A DNA stretch of 64,000 nucleotides from Flavobacterium sp. MedPE-SWcel (GCA_001874325.1 MPCW01000008.1:1-64000), one strand, 5' to 3'; counted from the stretch's first letter, positions 25,988-36,575 are shown. Numbers and translations: made by a program. The notes: generated by a model not told the origin, from the sequence alone.

Positions 25988-27796
25988 TTAACTTCTTCTT
26001 GGTCTTCTATCTCTAGAGTCATTTCGGCTATCGCCTCTTCTTGATGAACGGTCAGAAGAACCTTCTCTTCTACCACCATATCCACCTCTATCTCTGCTAC
26101 CGCCTCTATCTCTGTTACCACCGCCAAAAGAGTTTCCTCTTCTACCGCCGCCGCCTCGACCATTATGGTCTCTACGGCTGTTGTTAGATCTACCGTCGTT
26201 TTTAGATATTTCAACATTTATTTTGCGCCCTTCAAGTTGTACGCTATTTAATGTGTCTAAAACGGTTTGCATGTGTTCAGCCTCTGTATTAAAGAAAGAA
26301 AATCCTTCTTTTACATCAACTTTAAATACATCATCACGACCTAAACCAAGTGTGTCACGTAAGAAGTCTTTAAGACTCATCCAGTCAAAGTTATCTCTTG
26401 ACCCAATGTTTACAAAGTAACGTATTGCTCCTCCATTATTATCTCTTCCGCCTTCACGTCTCTCTCCTGCAGATTGTGCAGAAAGATCTTTATTGTTTTT
26501 ATAGTAACTGATGAATCTATTAAATTCTACAGATACCATTTTCTTGATAAGTTCTTCTTTAGTAAGATCTTTCATTACCTCATATATAGCAGGTAAGTAA
26601 GCATCTATTTCGTGATCTACTTCTACATCTTTTATCTTATTAGCTAAGTGAAAAAGTTGTATTTCGCAAATCTCCATACCAGAAGGTATAGTTTTTTCTT
26701 CAAACTTCTTCTTGATAATTCTTTCTATAGAAGAAATTTTACGAAGTTCACTCTTAGTAACAATTACAATAGATGTACCTAATTTACCAGCACGACCTGT
26801 ACGACCACTACGGTGATTATAAGTTTCTATTTCATCAGGTAATTGGTAGTTAATAACGTGTGTAATGTTATCTACATCAATACCCCTTGCAGCTACATCG
26901 GTAGCTACTAGCATTTGTATTTGTCTATTACGGAAAGATTTCATTACAGAGTCACGCTGTGCTTGTGATAAATCACCGTGTAGAGCAGCAGCATTGTAAC
27001 CATCTTCGATAAGCTTTTCAGCAACAGCTTGAGTGTCTCTTTTTGTACGACAAAATATAACCGAGAAAATATCAGGGTTAGCATCTGCAAGACGTTTTAG
27101 AGCCTCATAACGGTTACGAGCATTTACTAGGTAAAACTCGTGTGATACTGTAGATGACCCAGAATTTTTATGACCAACAGTTATTTCTAACGGTTTTCTC
27201 ATAAACTCTTTTGCTATACGAGAAACTTCTCTTGGCATAGTAGCCGAGAATAACCATGTGTTTTTCTCGTCAGGAGAAGTTGATAATATCGAAACGATAT
27301 CTTCATAAAAGCCCATGTTAAGCATTTCATCAGCCTCATCAAGAACACAAAAGTCTATTTTAGATATGTTTACTAACCCACGGTTAATCATATCTTGCAT
27401 ACGTCCTGGAGTTGCTACAATTATTTGTGCTCCTCTTTTTACTTCCCTTGCTTGGTCTGTAATGCTTGCACCACCATAAACAGCTACGGTATGTATACCT
27501 TTAGTGTGTTTAGAGTATAGTTTAATCTCATTCGTAATCTGCAGGCATAATTCACGTGTTGGTGATAATATAAGCGCCTGTGTGCTCCTGTTTTCAGGAT
27601 CTATTTTCTGGATTAAAGGAAAACCAAAAGCTGCGGTTTTACCTGTACCAGTTTGTGCTAACGCTACAATATCTGTGTCTTTTTCCAATAATAGGGGAAT
27701 CGCCTTTTCCTGTACCTCTGACGGATTTTCAAATCCTAGATCGTTTATCGCCTTCAGAAGCGATTCATTCAATCCTAATTGTTCAAATTTATTCAT
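25988..27796 (-). CDS. DEAD-box ATP-dependent RNA helicase
   Basis: This RNA helicase has 602 residues. The core (about 1-370) has A-Q-T-G-T-G-K-T (Walker A, 47-54), D-E-A-D with C-V-L in front, S-A-T motif III and H-R-S-G-R-T-G-R-A-G motif VI. A DbpA-type RNA-binding domain lies near 455-530 (Y-F-V-N-I-G and F-K-V-D-V). The last 60 residues are an Arg/Gly/Ser/Asp RGG-like tail. It is similar to CsdA/DeaD-class helicases that aid ribosome assembly and cold growth. The gene is followed by a short gap and then the carboxypeptidase-like gene. Confidence 0.92.
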   Translation of the reverse strand: MNKFEQLGLNESLLKAINDLGFENPSEVQEKAIPLLLEKDTDIVALAQTGTGKTAAFGFPLIQKIDPENRSTQALILSPTRELCLQITNEIKLYSKHTKGIHTVAVYGGASITDQAREVKRGAQIIVATPGRMQDMINRGLVNISKIDFCVLDEADEMLNMGFYEDIVSILSTSPDEKNTWLFSATMPREVSRIAKEFMRKPLEITVGHKNSGSSTVSHEFYLVNARNRYEALKRLADANPDIFSVIFCRTKRDTQAVAEKLIEDGYNAAALHGDLSQAQRDSVMKSFRNRQIQMLVATDVAARGIDVDNITHVINYQLPDEIETYNHRSGRTGRAGKLGTSIVIVTKSELRKISSIERIIKKKFEEKTIPSGMEICEIQLFHLANKIKDVEVDHEIDAYLPAIYEVMKDLTKEELIKKMVSVEFNRFISYYKNNKDLSAQSAGERREGGRDNNGGAIRYFVNIGSRDNFDWMSLKDFLRDTLGLGRDDVFKVDVKEGFSFFNTEAEHMQTVLDTLNSVQLEGRKINVEISKNDGRSNNSRRDHNGRGGGGRRGNSFGGGNRDRGGSRDRGGYGGRREGSSDRSSRRGDSRNDSRDRRPRRS

Positions 27797-27895
27797 ATTT
27801 ACTTTTAAAATAGGTGCAAAGGTACTCTTTATTAGTTAGATGTGCTAATAATAAAGAGTCTTTTATTTTAAATGAATATATTGAAAATCAGCAAC

Positions 27896-28468
27896 TTATT
27901 TTTTCAGGAATGCTATTAACTGTGTTACAGCTTTGCCTCGATGGCTAAGTAAGGCTTTTTCTTTTAAAGAAATTTGCGCAAAAGTAACATTTTTTCCTAC
28001 TGGTTTAAATATTGGATCATATCCAAAACCTTCATTTCCTGACTTTTGAGAAGTAATTTCTCCTTTAGCTATTCCTGTAAATAAATGTTGCTCATTATTA
28101 AGGTTTAATGTTATTACAGTTTTAAATTGAGCTGATCTATTGGTGCTGTTTTCTAGTGCTTTAAGTAGTTTGTTCATGTTGTCGTGAACATCTTTTTGTT
28201 TACCAGCATAACGAGCAGAGTACACCCCAGGTTCACCATTTAATGCTTCGACTTCAAGTCCAGTATCATCTGCAAAACAATCATAACCATATTTTTCGGT
28301 AACGTAATTAGCTTTTAGTATTGCATTACCTTCTATTGTATCAGCAGTTTCTGGGATCTCTTCAGTACAACCAATATCTTCAAGACTAAGTATTTGAATG
28401 TCCTCAGGTAGTTGTTGTTTTATTTCCTGTATTTTATTTTTGTTGTTAGAAGCAAAAACAATTTTCAT
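27896..28468 (-). CDS. rdgB: Non-canonical purine NTP pyrophosphatase (RdgB/HAM1)
   Basis: This 190-residue nucleotide-sanitation enzyme hydrolyses XTP, ITP and dITP to monophosphates. The N-terminal F-A-S-N-N-K-N-K motif, the D-D-T-G-L-E-V metal-binding motif, the Y-S-A-R-Y-A-G segment and the C-terminal S-H-R-G-K-A motif match the HAM1 family over its full length. It is 5 nt downstream of the DUF4870-like gene, so the two are probably cotranscribed. Confidence 0.93.
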   Translation of the reverse strand: MKIVFASNNKNKIQEIKQQLPEDIQILSLEDIGCTEEIPETADTIEGNAILKANYVTEKYGYDCFADDTGLEVEALNGEPGVYSARYAGKQKDVHDNMNKLLKALENSTNRSAQFKTVITLNLNNEQHLFTGIAKGEITSQKSGNEGFGYDPIFKPVGKNVTFAQISLKEKALLSHRGKAVTQLIAFLKK

Positions 28469-28473
28469 ATAAA

Positions 28474-28938
28474 TTATATTTTATAAGGTCTTTTTTCTTT
28501 TTTACTACAAAGTGCATCTGTAATGTTGGCTATAACAGGCCATCTTACATTTTCACCATCTTTAATTCTAGAAGCAGTATTTATTACTGCAAAGAATTCT
28601 ATTATATTAAACAGTAGTACTGCAAAAAGGTAGATACCATATAATAATGTAGGTTCTTTTTTATCTAGAATAATAGCGAGTGTCCATCCCCAGGCAACAC
28701 TATTAAATGGAATAATAACAGTTTGTGCTAGTATGGCTTGTATACAGTGCCAACGCACAAAATAAGATGATTTTAAATTACCTAAGTAGTATATTCCTGA
28801 AGAAAAGATGTTTACTATAGGTAGAGGGACACCAATAATTATAGAAACTATTGTCATGAGGTAGCTGTTAGAGGCTTGTTCAAGTTCTTTAGGGTGTATT
28901 TTTTCTTCTTCTGTTATAGTATTCTCTGTGTGTTCCAT
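28474..28938 (-). CDS. DUF4870-like small membrane protein
   Basis: This 154-residue membrane protein has about four hydrophobic segments (roughly 25-50, 65-90, 100-120). Its central F-V-R-W-H-C-I-Q-A-I-L-A-Q and A-I-L motifs resemble DUF4870/TIC20-like proteins, which have F-x-x-x-H-x-x-Q-x-L in the same place. It has no cysteine-pair motifs. The function is unknown. It leads a two-gene unit with rdgB and neighbours the TM2 cluster. Confidence 0.65.
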   Translation of the reverse strand: MEHTENTITEEEKIHPKELEQASNSYLMTIVSIIIGVPLPIVNIFSSGIYYLGNLKSSYFVRWHCIQAILAQTVIIPFNSVAWGWTLAIILDKKEPTLLYGIYLFAVLLFNIIEFFAVINTASRIKDGENVRWPVIANITDALCSKKEKRPYKI

Positions 28939-29074
28939 TTTGTGTATAGTAATTGATAGTTACTGTTTTCTCAAAAATAGAATAAATTTTGTAGAATGTT
29001 TCTTTGTTTGAAAAGAATATAATTTATGTAAAGCTGATAAGCCTTGTTATAAAGGAGGGAGAAGACTTAATTGA

Positions 29075-29161
29075 TAAGCTATACCTAACTTATAATTGTT
29101 TATAGGGGCACATATACACATCCAGCTAAAGATGATTACACTTAATAGTAGGTATAGCTTA
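29075..29161. repeat. Spaced 13-bp inverted repeat
   Basis: TAAGCTATACCTA (29075-29087) and its exact complement (29149-29161) enclose 61 nt. It begins just downstream of the first TM2 gene. A small structured transcript end, an extended terminator and a miniature mobile element are all possible. No ORF lies inside. Confidence 0.5.
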
Positions 29162-29173
29162 TTTTTTAAAGAA

Positions 29174-29509
29174 TTAAATAAACATATTTAATTTTTCGAA
29201 GTTCTTTTGGCGAGTTATTTTTTGAATACCAAACCAATCTACAATTGTCCAGATACCCATACCTCCACATGTTAATAATTTAGCAACCCCAAGGCCAGTG
29301 TCACCTAACATAAAACGGTCTATACCTAGGCTTCCTGCGAATATAGAGATAAGAATTAATGTTTTTGGGTCTTTGTAATCAATAGATTGTATTGAAACCC
29401 ATTTAGCTTCGTCTGCATTCATAAGTCTCTCGCGAATACTGTTAATTTGGTGACTTTCGAAATACTTTGCGTTTGTAGTAATGAAAAGATCTACTTTTTG
29501 TGCGTCCAT
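29174..29509 (-). CDS. TM2-domain protein
   Basis: This 111-residue membrane protein has a TM2 domain: A-G-S-L-G-I-D-R-F-M-L-G-D-T-G-L-G-V-A in the first helix, then K-L-L-T-C-G-G-M-G-I-W-T-I-V-D-W-F in the second. The N-terminal 40 residues are polar and carry an Arg-rich R-E-R-L segment. It is a close paralogue of the TM2 gene two positions upstream. TM2 proteins are small channel- or receptor-like proteins of mostly unknown role in bacteria. Confidence 0.85.
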   Translation of the reverse strand: MDAQKVDLFITTNAKYFESHQINSIRERLMNADEAKWVSIQSIDYKDPKTLILISIFAGSLGIDRFMLGDTGLGVAKLLTCGGMGIWTIVDWFGIQKITRQKNFEKLNMFI

Positions 29510-29595
29510 AATTTTTGTTTAGATTTTTAAGTTCAAAAAGTACGAATATAGATATATGTAGCTGTATTAAGGTTAATTTATTATTAATTAGTTTG

Positions 29596-30003
29596 TTATA
29601 GTCCTTTTTGGATGTTCCAAATCCAATTTAAGAGAATAAGAATAATTAATAATATCATTATACTTTTTGTGGTTATTATTTTTTCAAATTTTAAATAACT
29701 TTTATAAAGCGTGTCTTTTTTTGAAGTAATATCATAGAGTAACCAAAAAGGAGAAACGACCATTATTGTCGCAATAATAATACCTAGGGGATTTATAAGT
29801 ATGGCGTCTATAAAATTACCTTTTATAATAGCTAATACTGATCGTGTATTACCGCATGAGGGGCAGGGAACCCCTGTGGTGTTTTTAATAAAACAGGCTG
29901 GTAATCCTTGTTTAGAGTTGTCTCTAAATAGTAGATATACCAGCCAAGTATAACCAGCTATAAGTCCTATTGAAAGTATGATATATAGCTTTTTTTTTGT
30001 CAT
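29596..30003 (-). CDS. DUF2752 membrane protein
   Basis: This 135-residue protein has the DUF2752 signature P-C-P-S-C-G-N-T-R-S between its first and second hydrophobic segments. A helix near 75-100 and a C-terminal helix near 115-130 complete the profile. The two Cys residues may bind a metal or form a disulphide. The family function is unknown. It lies 6 nt before one TM2 gene and about 90 nt from the other, so all three are probably one transcript. Confidence 0.83.
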   Translation of the reverse strand: MTKKKLYIILSIGLIAGYTWLVYLLFRDNSKQGLPACFIKNTTGVPCPSCGNTRSVLAIIKGNFIDAILINPLGIIIATIMVVSPFWLLYDITSKKDTLYKSYLKFEKIITTKSIMILLIILILLNWIWNIQKGL

Positions 30004-30009
30004 TTCTTA

Positions 30010-30345
30010 TTATAAGAACTGTTGTATTTTTTCCATGTTTTTTTCACGAGTAGCATCCATGATAAGGAACCAGTCTACAATTGTCCAGATACCAAAACCG
30101 CCACAAGTTAGTAGTTTACCTACTCCCATACCAGTATCTCCGATAAGGAAACGGTCTATACCTAAACCTCCTGCTAGTATAGACACGATGATACTAGTTG
30201 TTGGGTCTTTTAACTCAGCTCCTTGTAACATCATAAATTTATTATCATCTAATAATAAAAGTCTTTCGCGAATGTATGATAAGTGTTGACTTTGAAAATA
30301 CTTAGAGTTAGACATGATGTACATGTCTGCTTTTTGTGCATCCAT
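30010..30345 (-). CDS. TM2-domain protein (second copy)
   Basis: This is the paralogue of the TM2 gene at 29174. Both are 111 residues with the same architecture, and the motifs L-G-I-D-R-F-L-I-G-D-T-G-M-G and K-L-L-T-C-G-G-F-G-I-W-T-I-V-D-W-F are nearly the same. The first 25 residues (M-D-A-Q-K, then S-x-Y-F-x-S, R-E-R-L) are also alike, which points to duplication of the whole gene around the DUF2752 gene. It is the first gene of the proposed three-gene unit. Confidence 0.85.
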   Translation of the reverse strand: MDAQKADMYIMSNSKYFQSQHLSYIRERLLLLDDNKFMMLQGAELKDPTTSIIVSILAGGLGIDRFLIGDTGMGVGKLLTCGGFGIWTIVDWFLIMDATREKNMEKIQQFL

Positions 30346-30588
30346 TTTATTTGTTTTTGGTTGAATTTAATCCGTAAAAATAATAAAATAATTTAACAAA
30401 TTGTTGATTTATTGTGTTTATGATAATATTGAAGAATAGATTTGAGAGATAAATTTACATTTTAATAATGTTGTTTTTTTGTAAGATAAGGTTGATTGAC
30501 TATCTGTTGTGTTGAAAAAATTATTATGATAGAAGTAATATAATAACTACTTTTGATGCGTTTTTAAGACACCGAAAATTTTGATATA

Positions 30589-31854
30589 ATGGTAAACGAT
30601 TTATTTGCAAGGATACAAAAGAATAAAGGGCCTCTAGGTAAGTGGGCTTCTCAAGCTGAAGGGTACTATGTTTTCCCTAAGTTAGAAGGGCCGCTAGCTA
30701 ACCGTATGATGTTTCATGGTAAGGAAGTTATTAGCTGGAGTATAAACGATTATTTAGGTTTAGCGAATCACCCAGAAGTAAGAAAAGTTGATGCTGAGGC
30801 TGCTGCAGAATATGGTTCTGCTTATCCGATGGGAGCAAGAATGATGAGTGGGCATACAGTGGTGCACGAACAATTAGAACAAGAGCTTGCTGCTTTTGTA
30901 GAAAAAGAATCGGCATACCTTTTAAATTTTGGATATCAAGGTATGGTATCTATTATAGATGCTTTAGTGTCTAAAAATGATATTATAGTATATGATGTAG
31001 ATTCTCATGCTTGTATTATAGATGGTGTTCGCCTTCATATGGGGAAACGTTTTACTTATAAGCATAACGATATAGAAAGCCTTGAGAAAAACCTAGAGCG
31101 TGCTACTAATATGGCTGAGCAGACAGGTGGAGGTATACTTGTTATTACCGAAGGTGTATTTGGTATGAGAGGGCAACAAGGTAAGTTAAAAGAGATTGTT
31201 GCGCTTAAAGAGAAATATAACTTTAGACTATTAGCAGATGATGCTCATGGTTTTGGAACATTAGGTAAAAGAGGAGCGGGAGCAGGAGAAGAGCAAGGTT
31301 GCCAAGATGGTATCGATGTTTATTTCTCTACTTTTGCAAAATCAATGGCTAGTATTGGGGCATTTGTAGCAGCAGATAAAGATGTTATAGATTTCCTTAA
31401 ATATAATTTACGTTCGCAAATGTTTGCGAAATCTTTACCAATGCTTTTAGTAAAAGGAGCACTTAAGCGTTTAGATATGCTTAGAACAATGCCAGAACTA
31501 AAAGCTAAACTTTGGGATAATGTAAATGCATTACAAAGTGGTTTGAAAGAAAGAGGGTTTAATATTGGAGATACTAATACTTGTGTTACACCAGTATATC
31601 TAGAAGGTAGTATACCAGAGGCTATGGTTATGGTAAATGACCTTAGAGAGAATTACGGTATTTTCCTTTCTATAGTAGTATATCCAGTAATTCCTAAAGG
31701 GATTATTTTGCTTAGAATGATACCTACAGCTACACATACTATGGAAGATATAGAGATTACACTTAAAGCTTATGAAGCTATACGTGAAAAATTAGAGAAT
31801 GGTACTTATAAAAAACTAGCTGCTGAAACTACAGTAGATGTTTCTGCTGAGTAA
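30589..31854 (+). CDS. Alpha-oxoamine synthase family PLP enzyme
   Basis: This 421-residue PLP enzyme is of the alpha-oxoamine synthase family. The Schiff-base lysine is Lys251 in S-T-F-A-K-S. Other marks are D-D-A-H-G-F-G in the PLP-ring region and an S-I-N-D-Y-L-G-L N-terminal loop. In Bacteroidota this group includes serine palmitoyltransferase (sphingolipids) and cysteate acyltransferase (sulfonolipids), and this sequence is of that general type. The acyl acceptor cannot be decided by eye. It is monocistronic, with a strong terminator. Confidence 0.8.
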   Translation: MVNDLFARIQKNKGPLGKWASQAEGYYVFPKLEGPLANRMMFHGKEVISWSINDYLGLANHPEVRKVDAEAAAEYGSAYPMGARMMSGHTVVHEQLEQELAAFVEKESAYLLNFGYQGMVSIIDALVSKNDIIVYDVDSHACIIDGVRLHMGKRFTYKHNDIESLEKNLERATNMAEQTGGGILVITEGVFGMRGQQGKLKEIVALKEKYNFRLLADDAHGFGTLGKRGAGAGEEQGCQDGIDVYFSTFAKSMASIGAFVAADKDVIDFLKYNLRSQMFAKSLPMLLVKGALKRLDMLRTMPELKAKLWDNVNALQSGLKERGFNIGDTNTCVTPVYLEGSIPEAMVMVNDLRENYGIFLSIVVYPVIPKGIILLRMIPTATHTMEDIEITLKAYEAIREKLENGTYKKLAAETTVDVSAE

Positions 31855-31874
31855 ATCGAATACTATATAAATAT

Positions 31875-31911
31875 AAAAAAGAGCCTAACTTTTAAAGTTA
31901 GGCTCTTTTTT
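31875..31911. terminator. Terminator after the PLP enzyme
   Basis: A perfect 18-bp stem (AAAAAAGAGCCTAACTTT and its complement) closes around one T. A and T tracts let it serve the convergent aldo/keto reductase gene too. Confidence 0.85.
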
Positions 31912-31934
31912 ATTAGAGTGCTTTTGTATTTATT

Positions 31935-32960
31935 TTAGTTTTTCGGTCTATTTCCAGACTGACGTTCTAACATCCATGCAGGATATTCTGCAGTTAATGC
32001 ACTTACAGTTTCTATTTTTTGCAACTCTTCAGTGCTTAAAACAATTTTTGTAGACTCAATATTGTCATTTAACTGTTCATTGTTTTTTGCACCTATAATA
32101 GTACTTGTTATGCTTTTTTGATGTCTTACCCATGCTAGGGCTATTTGTGCTGCTGATACATTATGTTCTTTTCCTATTTTAGTAATGACATCTACAATAT
32201 CGTATGTTTTATCTTTATTAATAGGAGGGAAGTCGAAATTTTCTCTACGAGAGCCAGATATTGAGGTTTCATTATTTCGAGTAAACTTACCAGAAAGAAA
32301 ACCACCTGCTAGCGGGCTCCAAGGCATTATACTTAAGTTTTGATCTTCGGCCATTGGTACAATTTCACGCTCTATATCTCTACCAGCAAGAGAGTAAAAA
32401 TATTGAAGTCCAATAAATTTATTCCATCCATGTCTTTCAGCTATACCTTGCGCTTTCATTACCATCCATGCAGGCCAATTACAAACGGCTACATAACGCA
32501 CTTTACCAGTAAGTACAATATCGTTAAGCGCACGCATTATTTCTTCAACAGGAGTTTTGTAGTCTACCCCATGTACATATAGTATATCTATATGGTCTAA
32601 CTGTAAACGTTGTAAACTTTCGTCTACTGAGTTGAAGATGTGATAACGTGATAACCCTTGTCCGTTAGGGCTTTCATTTATTAATCCTCTAACCTTTGTA
32701 GCGATAACAAGTTCGTTTCTATTAAGGTTAAGATCTTTTAATGATTGTCCTAATAACTTTTCTGACTCTCCAAAAGAGTACACGTTAGCAGTGTCAATAA
32801 AGTTAATACCAGCATCTACAACAGTTTTCATTAATTGGTTTACTTCATTTTGTTGTGTACTACCAACTGCCTCCCAAAAACCTTTACCTCCAAAAGTCAT
32901 TGTGCCAAAGCATAGCTCTGAAACTAATAATCCGGTGTTTCCTAAAAAATTGTATTTCAT
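31935..32960 (-). CDS. Aldo/keto reductase
   Basis: This 341-residue NADPH-dependent oxidoreductase reduces aldehydes or ketones in the cytoplasm. The N-terminus S-E-L-C-F-G-T-M-T-F-G and the catalytic Asp-Tyr-Lys region (F-I-D-T-A-N-V-Y, then V-I-A-T-K-V) match the family, with the C-terminal T-I-I-G-A nucleotide-binding motif. The substrate is not predictable. Palindromic elements in its upstream region suggest regulated expression. Confidence 0.9.
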   Translation of the reverse strand: MKYNFLGNTGLLVSELCFGTMTFGGKGFWEAVGSTQQNEVNQLMKTVVDAGINFIDTANVYSFGESEKLLGQSLKDLNLNRNELVIATKVRGLINESPNGQGLSRYHIFNSVDESLQRLQLDHIDILYVHGVDYKTPVEEIMRALNDIVLTGKVRYVAVCNWPAWMVMKAQGIAERHGWNKFIGLQYFYSLAGRDIEREIVPMAEDQNLSIMPWSPLAGGFLSGKFTRNNETSISGSRRENFDFPPINKDKTYDIVDVITKIGKEHNVSAAQIALAWVRHQKSITSTIIGAKNNEQLNDNIESTKIVLSTEELQKIETVSALTAEYPAWMLERQSGNRPKN

Positions 32961-32984
32961 AGTTTTATATTGATTTTGTTATTA

Positions 32985-33074
32985 CAAAGTTATAGGAAAG
33001 AAGGGTGTTACTATTTACATGAATCAAACTAAAAATTGCAAAATTCAAACAGTTTGAAACGATGCTTGTTTCAA
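32985..33074 (-). promoter_or_regulatory. Promoter and dyads upstream of aldo/keto reductase
   Basis: A minus-strand -7 box TAACTTTG (32985-32992) lies 25 nt before the reductase start. Further upstream, a 15-bp palindrome TTCAAACAGTTTGAA (33044-33058) overlaps a second dyad, TTGAAAC at 33054-33060 paired with GTTTCAA at 33068-33074. No good -33 element is visible, which fits a promoter that needs an activator bound at these dyads. Confidence 0.55.
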
Positions 33075-33167
33075 GAGAATAAAACGGTGTTATAGGTCTA
33101 ATGTATGCTTTAAAAGTTTATTAAAGATTATATATTATAGTAATGCTGTATAGTCTTTCGTTTTTTA

Positions 33168-33175
33168 TACTTTTG
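33168..33175 (+). promoter_or_regulatory. Candidate -7 box for ABC-F gene
   Basis: TACTTTTG matches TAnnTTTG and ends 17 nt before the start codon. No convincing -33 element is visible. Confidence 0.45.
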
Positions 33176-33186
33176 CAAAAAAATAA

Positions 33187-34818
<1,632 letters not shown>

Positions 34819-34822
34819 TATA

Positions 34823-34855
34823 AAAAATCCCGTAGTTATTAACTACGGGATTTTT
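34823..34855. terminator. Terminator after ABC-F gene
   Basis: A perfect 15-bp stem AAAAATCCCGTAGTT with its complement surrounds a 3-nt loop. Confidence 0.88.
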
Positions 34856-34900
34856 GTTTTAGATGAATGTATAAGTTAATAAAATTGTAAAAAAATAGAG

Positions 34901-35959
34901 ATGAAACGATTAATAACATTTTTACTTATTTTAATTTCATTAACAGCTTTTTCACAAGAAATTAAAAAAGGAACAGCCTTCATAATTGAATTTGTTGATA
35001 TTCATAACAATATGAATTTTGAAATTGTCTCAGAAAAGACATTTGATAATATAATTGATTTTTCTAAAAAATCAGATTCTATATTTGAATATCAACCTAA
35101 AAAAAATCAAATAGTTGGTTTTTTTGCAAATGAAAAAGCAGAAGAAAGAGTTGTCCCCACATTGATATTAGTTAGTGGAATAGCGGGTCATGTTGATTAT
35201 GAATTAGAGATAAAGCGTAAACAAGATAAATTTTTTTTGAAAACATCAACACTACCATTGGCTGAGAACTTAAAATCAGTTGAAATTTGGACTTATCCTA
35301 TTAAAGCAATTAAATTCAAAAAATTTAATCTGAGAAGTATTGAGGAATTAGAATTTAATGAGTTTCAGTTTAAAGTAGAGATAGATTCTACTTGTATAAA
35401 TACTCCAACTCGAAATATTGAAAGAGGTGAAAAGGAATTTAAATCTCATCTAAAATCAGTCATTAAAAAATTTGAGAATGTAAATGAATTTAAGCTTAAA
35501 GAAATGCTGTCTTATGAAAAAAGTATTAATTCAGAAGATAAATCATTAGGGCATTTTTGGTCTTTAGGAAATGGAATTTACCCCAATAAAAAAGATTTTA
35601 AATTTGGAGATCCTTTGAGTTATAGAAGAGTTGAATGTCCTTATTTTGAAAATAGGGTGAATTATTTCTACACAAAAAAATTAAATGATATTAAGATGGT
35701 GTCATTTAATTGGGAAGTTTTTAAAGAATCTAACATGGGAGTTAATGATGAAATAAGTGATAATATTGGAGAAAAATTTAAAGAAAAATTTGAGTTTATA
35801 TTTAATACAGTTACCCGGTTTCTTAATACTCCGATCGAAAATATTACGGATCCTGATGGACAAAGGCATGTAAGGTGGAAAAATGCGCAAGGTTTAAATG
35901 CTTATTTATTTAACTTTAGTAATTATGCTGAAATTAGACTGTATATTTATAAAGAATAA
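34901..35959 (+). CDS. Hypothetical exported protein
   Basis: I do not recognise this 352-residue protein. A Sec signal peptide (M-K-R-L-I-T-F-L-L-I-L, ending F-S-Q) covers about 19 residues. The rest is soluble, Lys/Glu/Phe-rich and beta-like in its first third; Cys is rare (two residues). The AT content and codon use match local genes. It is preceded by a terminator and followed by the pyr promoter, so it stands alone. Confidence 0.65.
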   Translation: MKRLITFLLILISLTAFSQEIKKGTAFIIEFVDIHNNMNFEIVSEKTFDNIIDFSKKSDSIFEYQPKKNQIVGFFANEKAEERVVPTLILVSGIAGHVDYELEIKRKQDKFFLKTSTLPLAENLKSVEIWTYPIKAIKFKKFNLRSIEELEFNEFQFKVEIDSTCINTPTRNIERGEKEFKSHLKSVIKKFENVNEFKLKEMLSYEKSINSEDKSLGHFWSLGNGIYPNKKDFKFGDPLSYRRVECPYFENRVNYFYTKKLNDIKMVSFNWEVFKESNMGVNDEISDNIGEKFKEKFEFIFNTVTRFLNTPIENITDPDGQRHVRWKNAQGLNAYLFNFSNYAEIRLYIYKE

Positions 35960-35985
35960 ATGCATATATTTTTGCTAGATGTTAA

Positions 35986-36018
35986 TTTGTACTTTATTTT
36001 AATTTTTTATTACTTTTA
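35986..36018 (+). promoter_or_regulatory. Candidate pyr operon promoter
   Basis: TTTG (35986-35989) and TACTTTTA (36011-36018) are separated by 21 nt. The -7 box differs from TAnnTTTG only at its last base. The pyrR start codon follows 24 nt later, so there is little room for a PyrR-binding attenuator leader. Confidence 0.5.
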
Positions 36019-36041
36019 CAAACCAAACACAACACCGCATT

Positions 36042-36575
36042 ATGAGCCAAAAAATATTGCTTACTTCACGCGAAGTCAATATCATCCTACATCGTTTGGC
36101 TTGCCAGTTAATAGAAAATCATCTCGATTTTGAAAATACTATTTTAATAGGATTACAACCTAGAGGTCGTTTTGTAGCTGAGCGTATTAAGCAGATACTG
36201 GAACAAGAATATAATGTAAAAGATGTACCATTAGGTTTTCTAGATATTACTTTCTTTAGAGACGATTTTCGTAGGTCAGATAAACCATTAGAAGCAAATA
36301 AAACTCAAATAGACTTTTTAGTAGAAAATAAAAGAGTCGTTTTTATAGATGATGTACTTTATACAGGGCGAAGTATTCGTTCGGCATTAACTGCTATACA
36401 GTCATTTGGAAGACCCTCATCTATAGAATTATTAGTACTGATAGATCGTCGTTTTAGTCGTCATTTACCTATACAACCAGATTATCGAGGCAGGCAAGTA
36501 GATGCCATAAATGATGAAAAGGTAATGGTTACTTGGAAAGAGAACGAAGGAGAAGACGGTGTATATTTAAATTAA
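36042..36575 (+). CDS. pyrR: PyrR, pyrimidine regulator/uracil phosphoribosyltransferase
   Basis: This 177-residue PyrR-family protein combines UMP-dependent regulation of pyrimidine genes with uracil phosphoribosyltransferase activity in characterised members. The PRPP loop V-F-I-D-D-V-L-Y-T-G-R-S and the L-I-D-R-R-F-S-R-H-L-P-I segment are diagnostic. It is the first gene of a run with pyrB, 25 nt apart. There is no visible antiterminator leader, so an mRNA attenuation mechanism like that of Bacillus may be lacking. Confidence 0.92.
   Translation: MSQKILLTSREVNIILHRLACQLIENHLDFENTILIGLQPRGRFVAERIKQILEQEYNVKDVPLGFLDITFFRDDFRRSDKPLEANKTQIDFLVENKRVVFIDDVLYTGRSIRSALTAIQSFGRPSSIELLVLIDRRFSRHLPIQPDYRGRQVDAINDEKVMVTWKENEGEDGVYLN

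Noticed and set aside
25969..26217. Minus-strand ORF over the helicase tail
   Set aside because: It is an alternative frame of the Arg/Gly-rich repeat at the helicase C-terminus, and its Glu/Val/Ala bias comes from that repeat.
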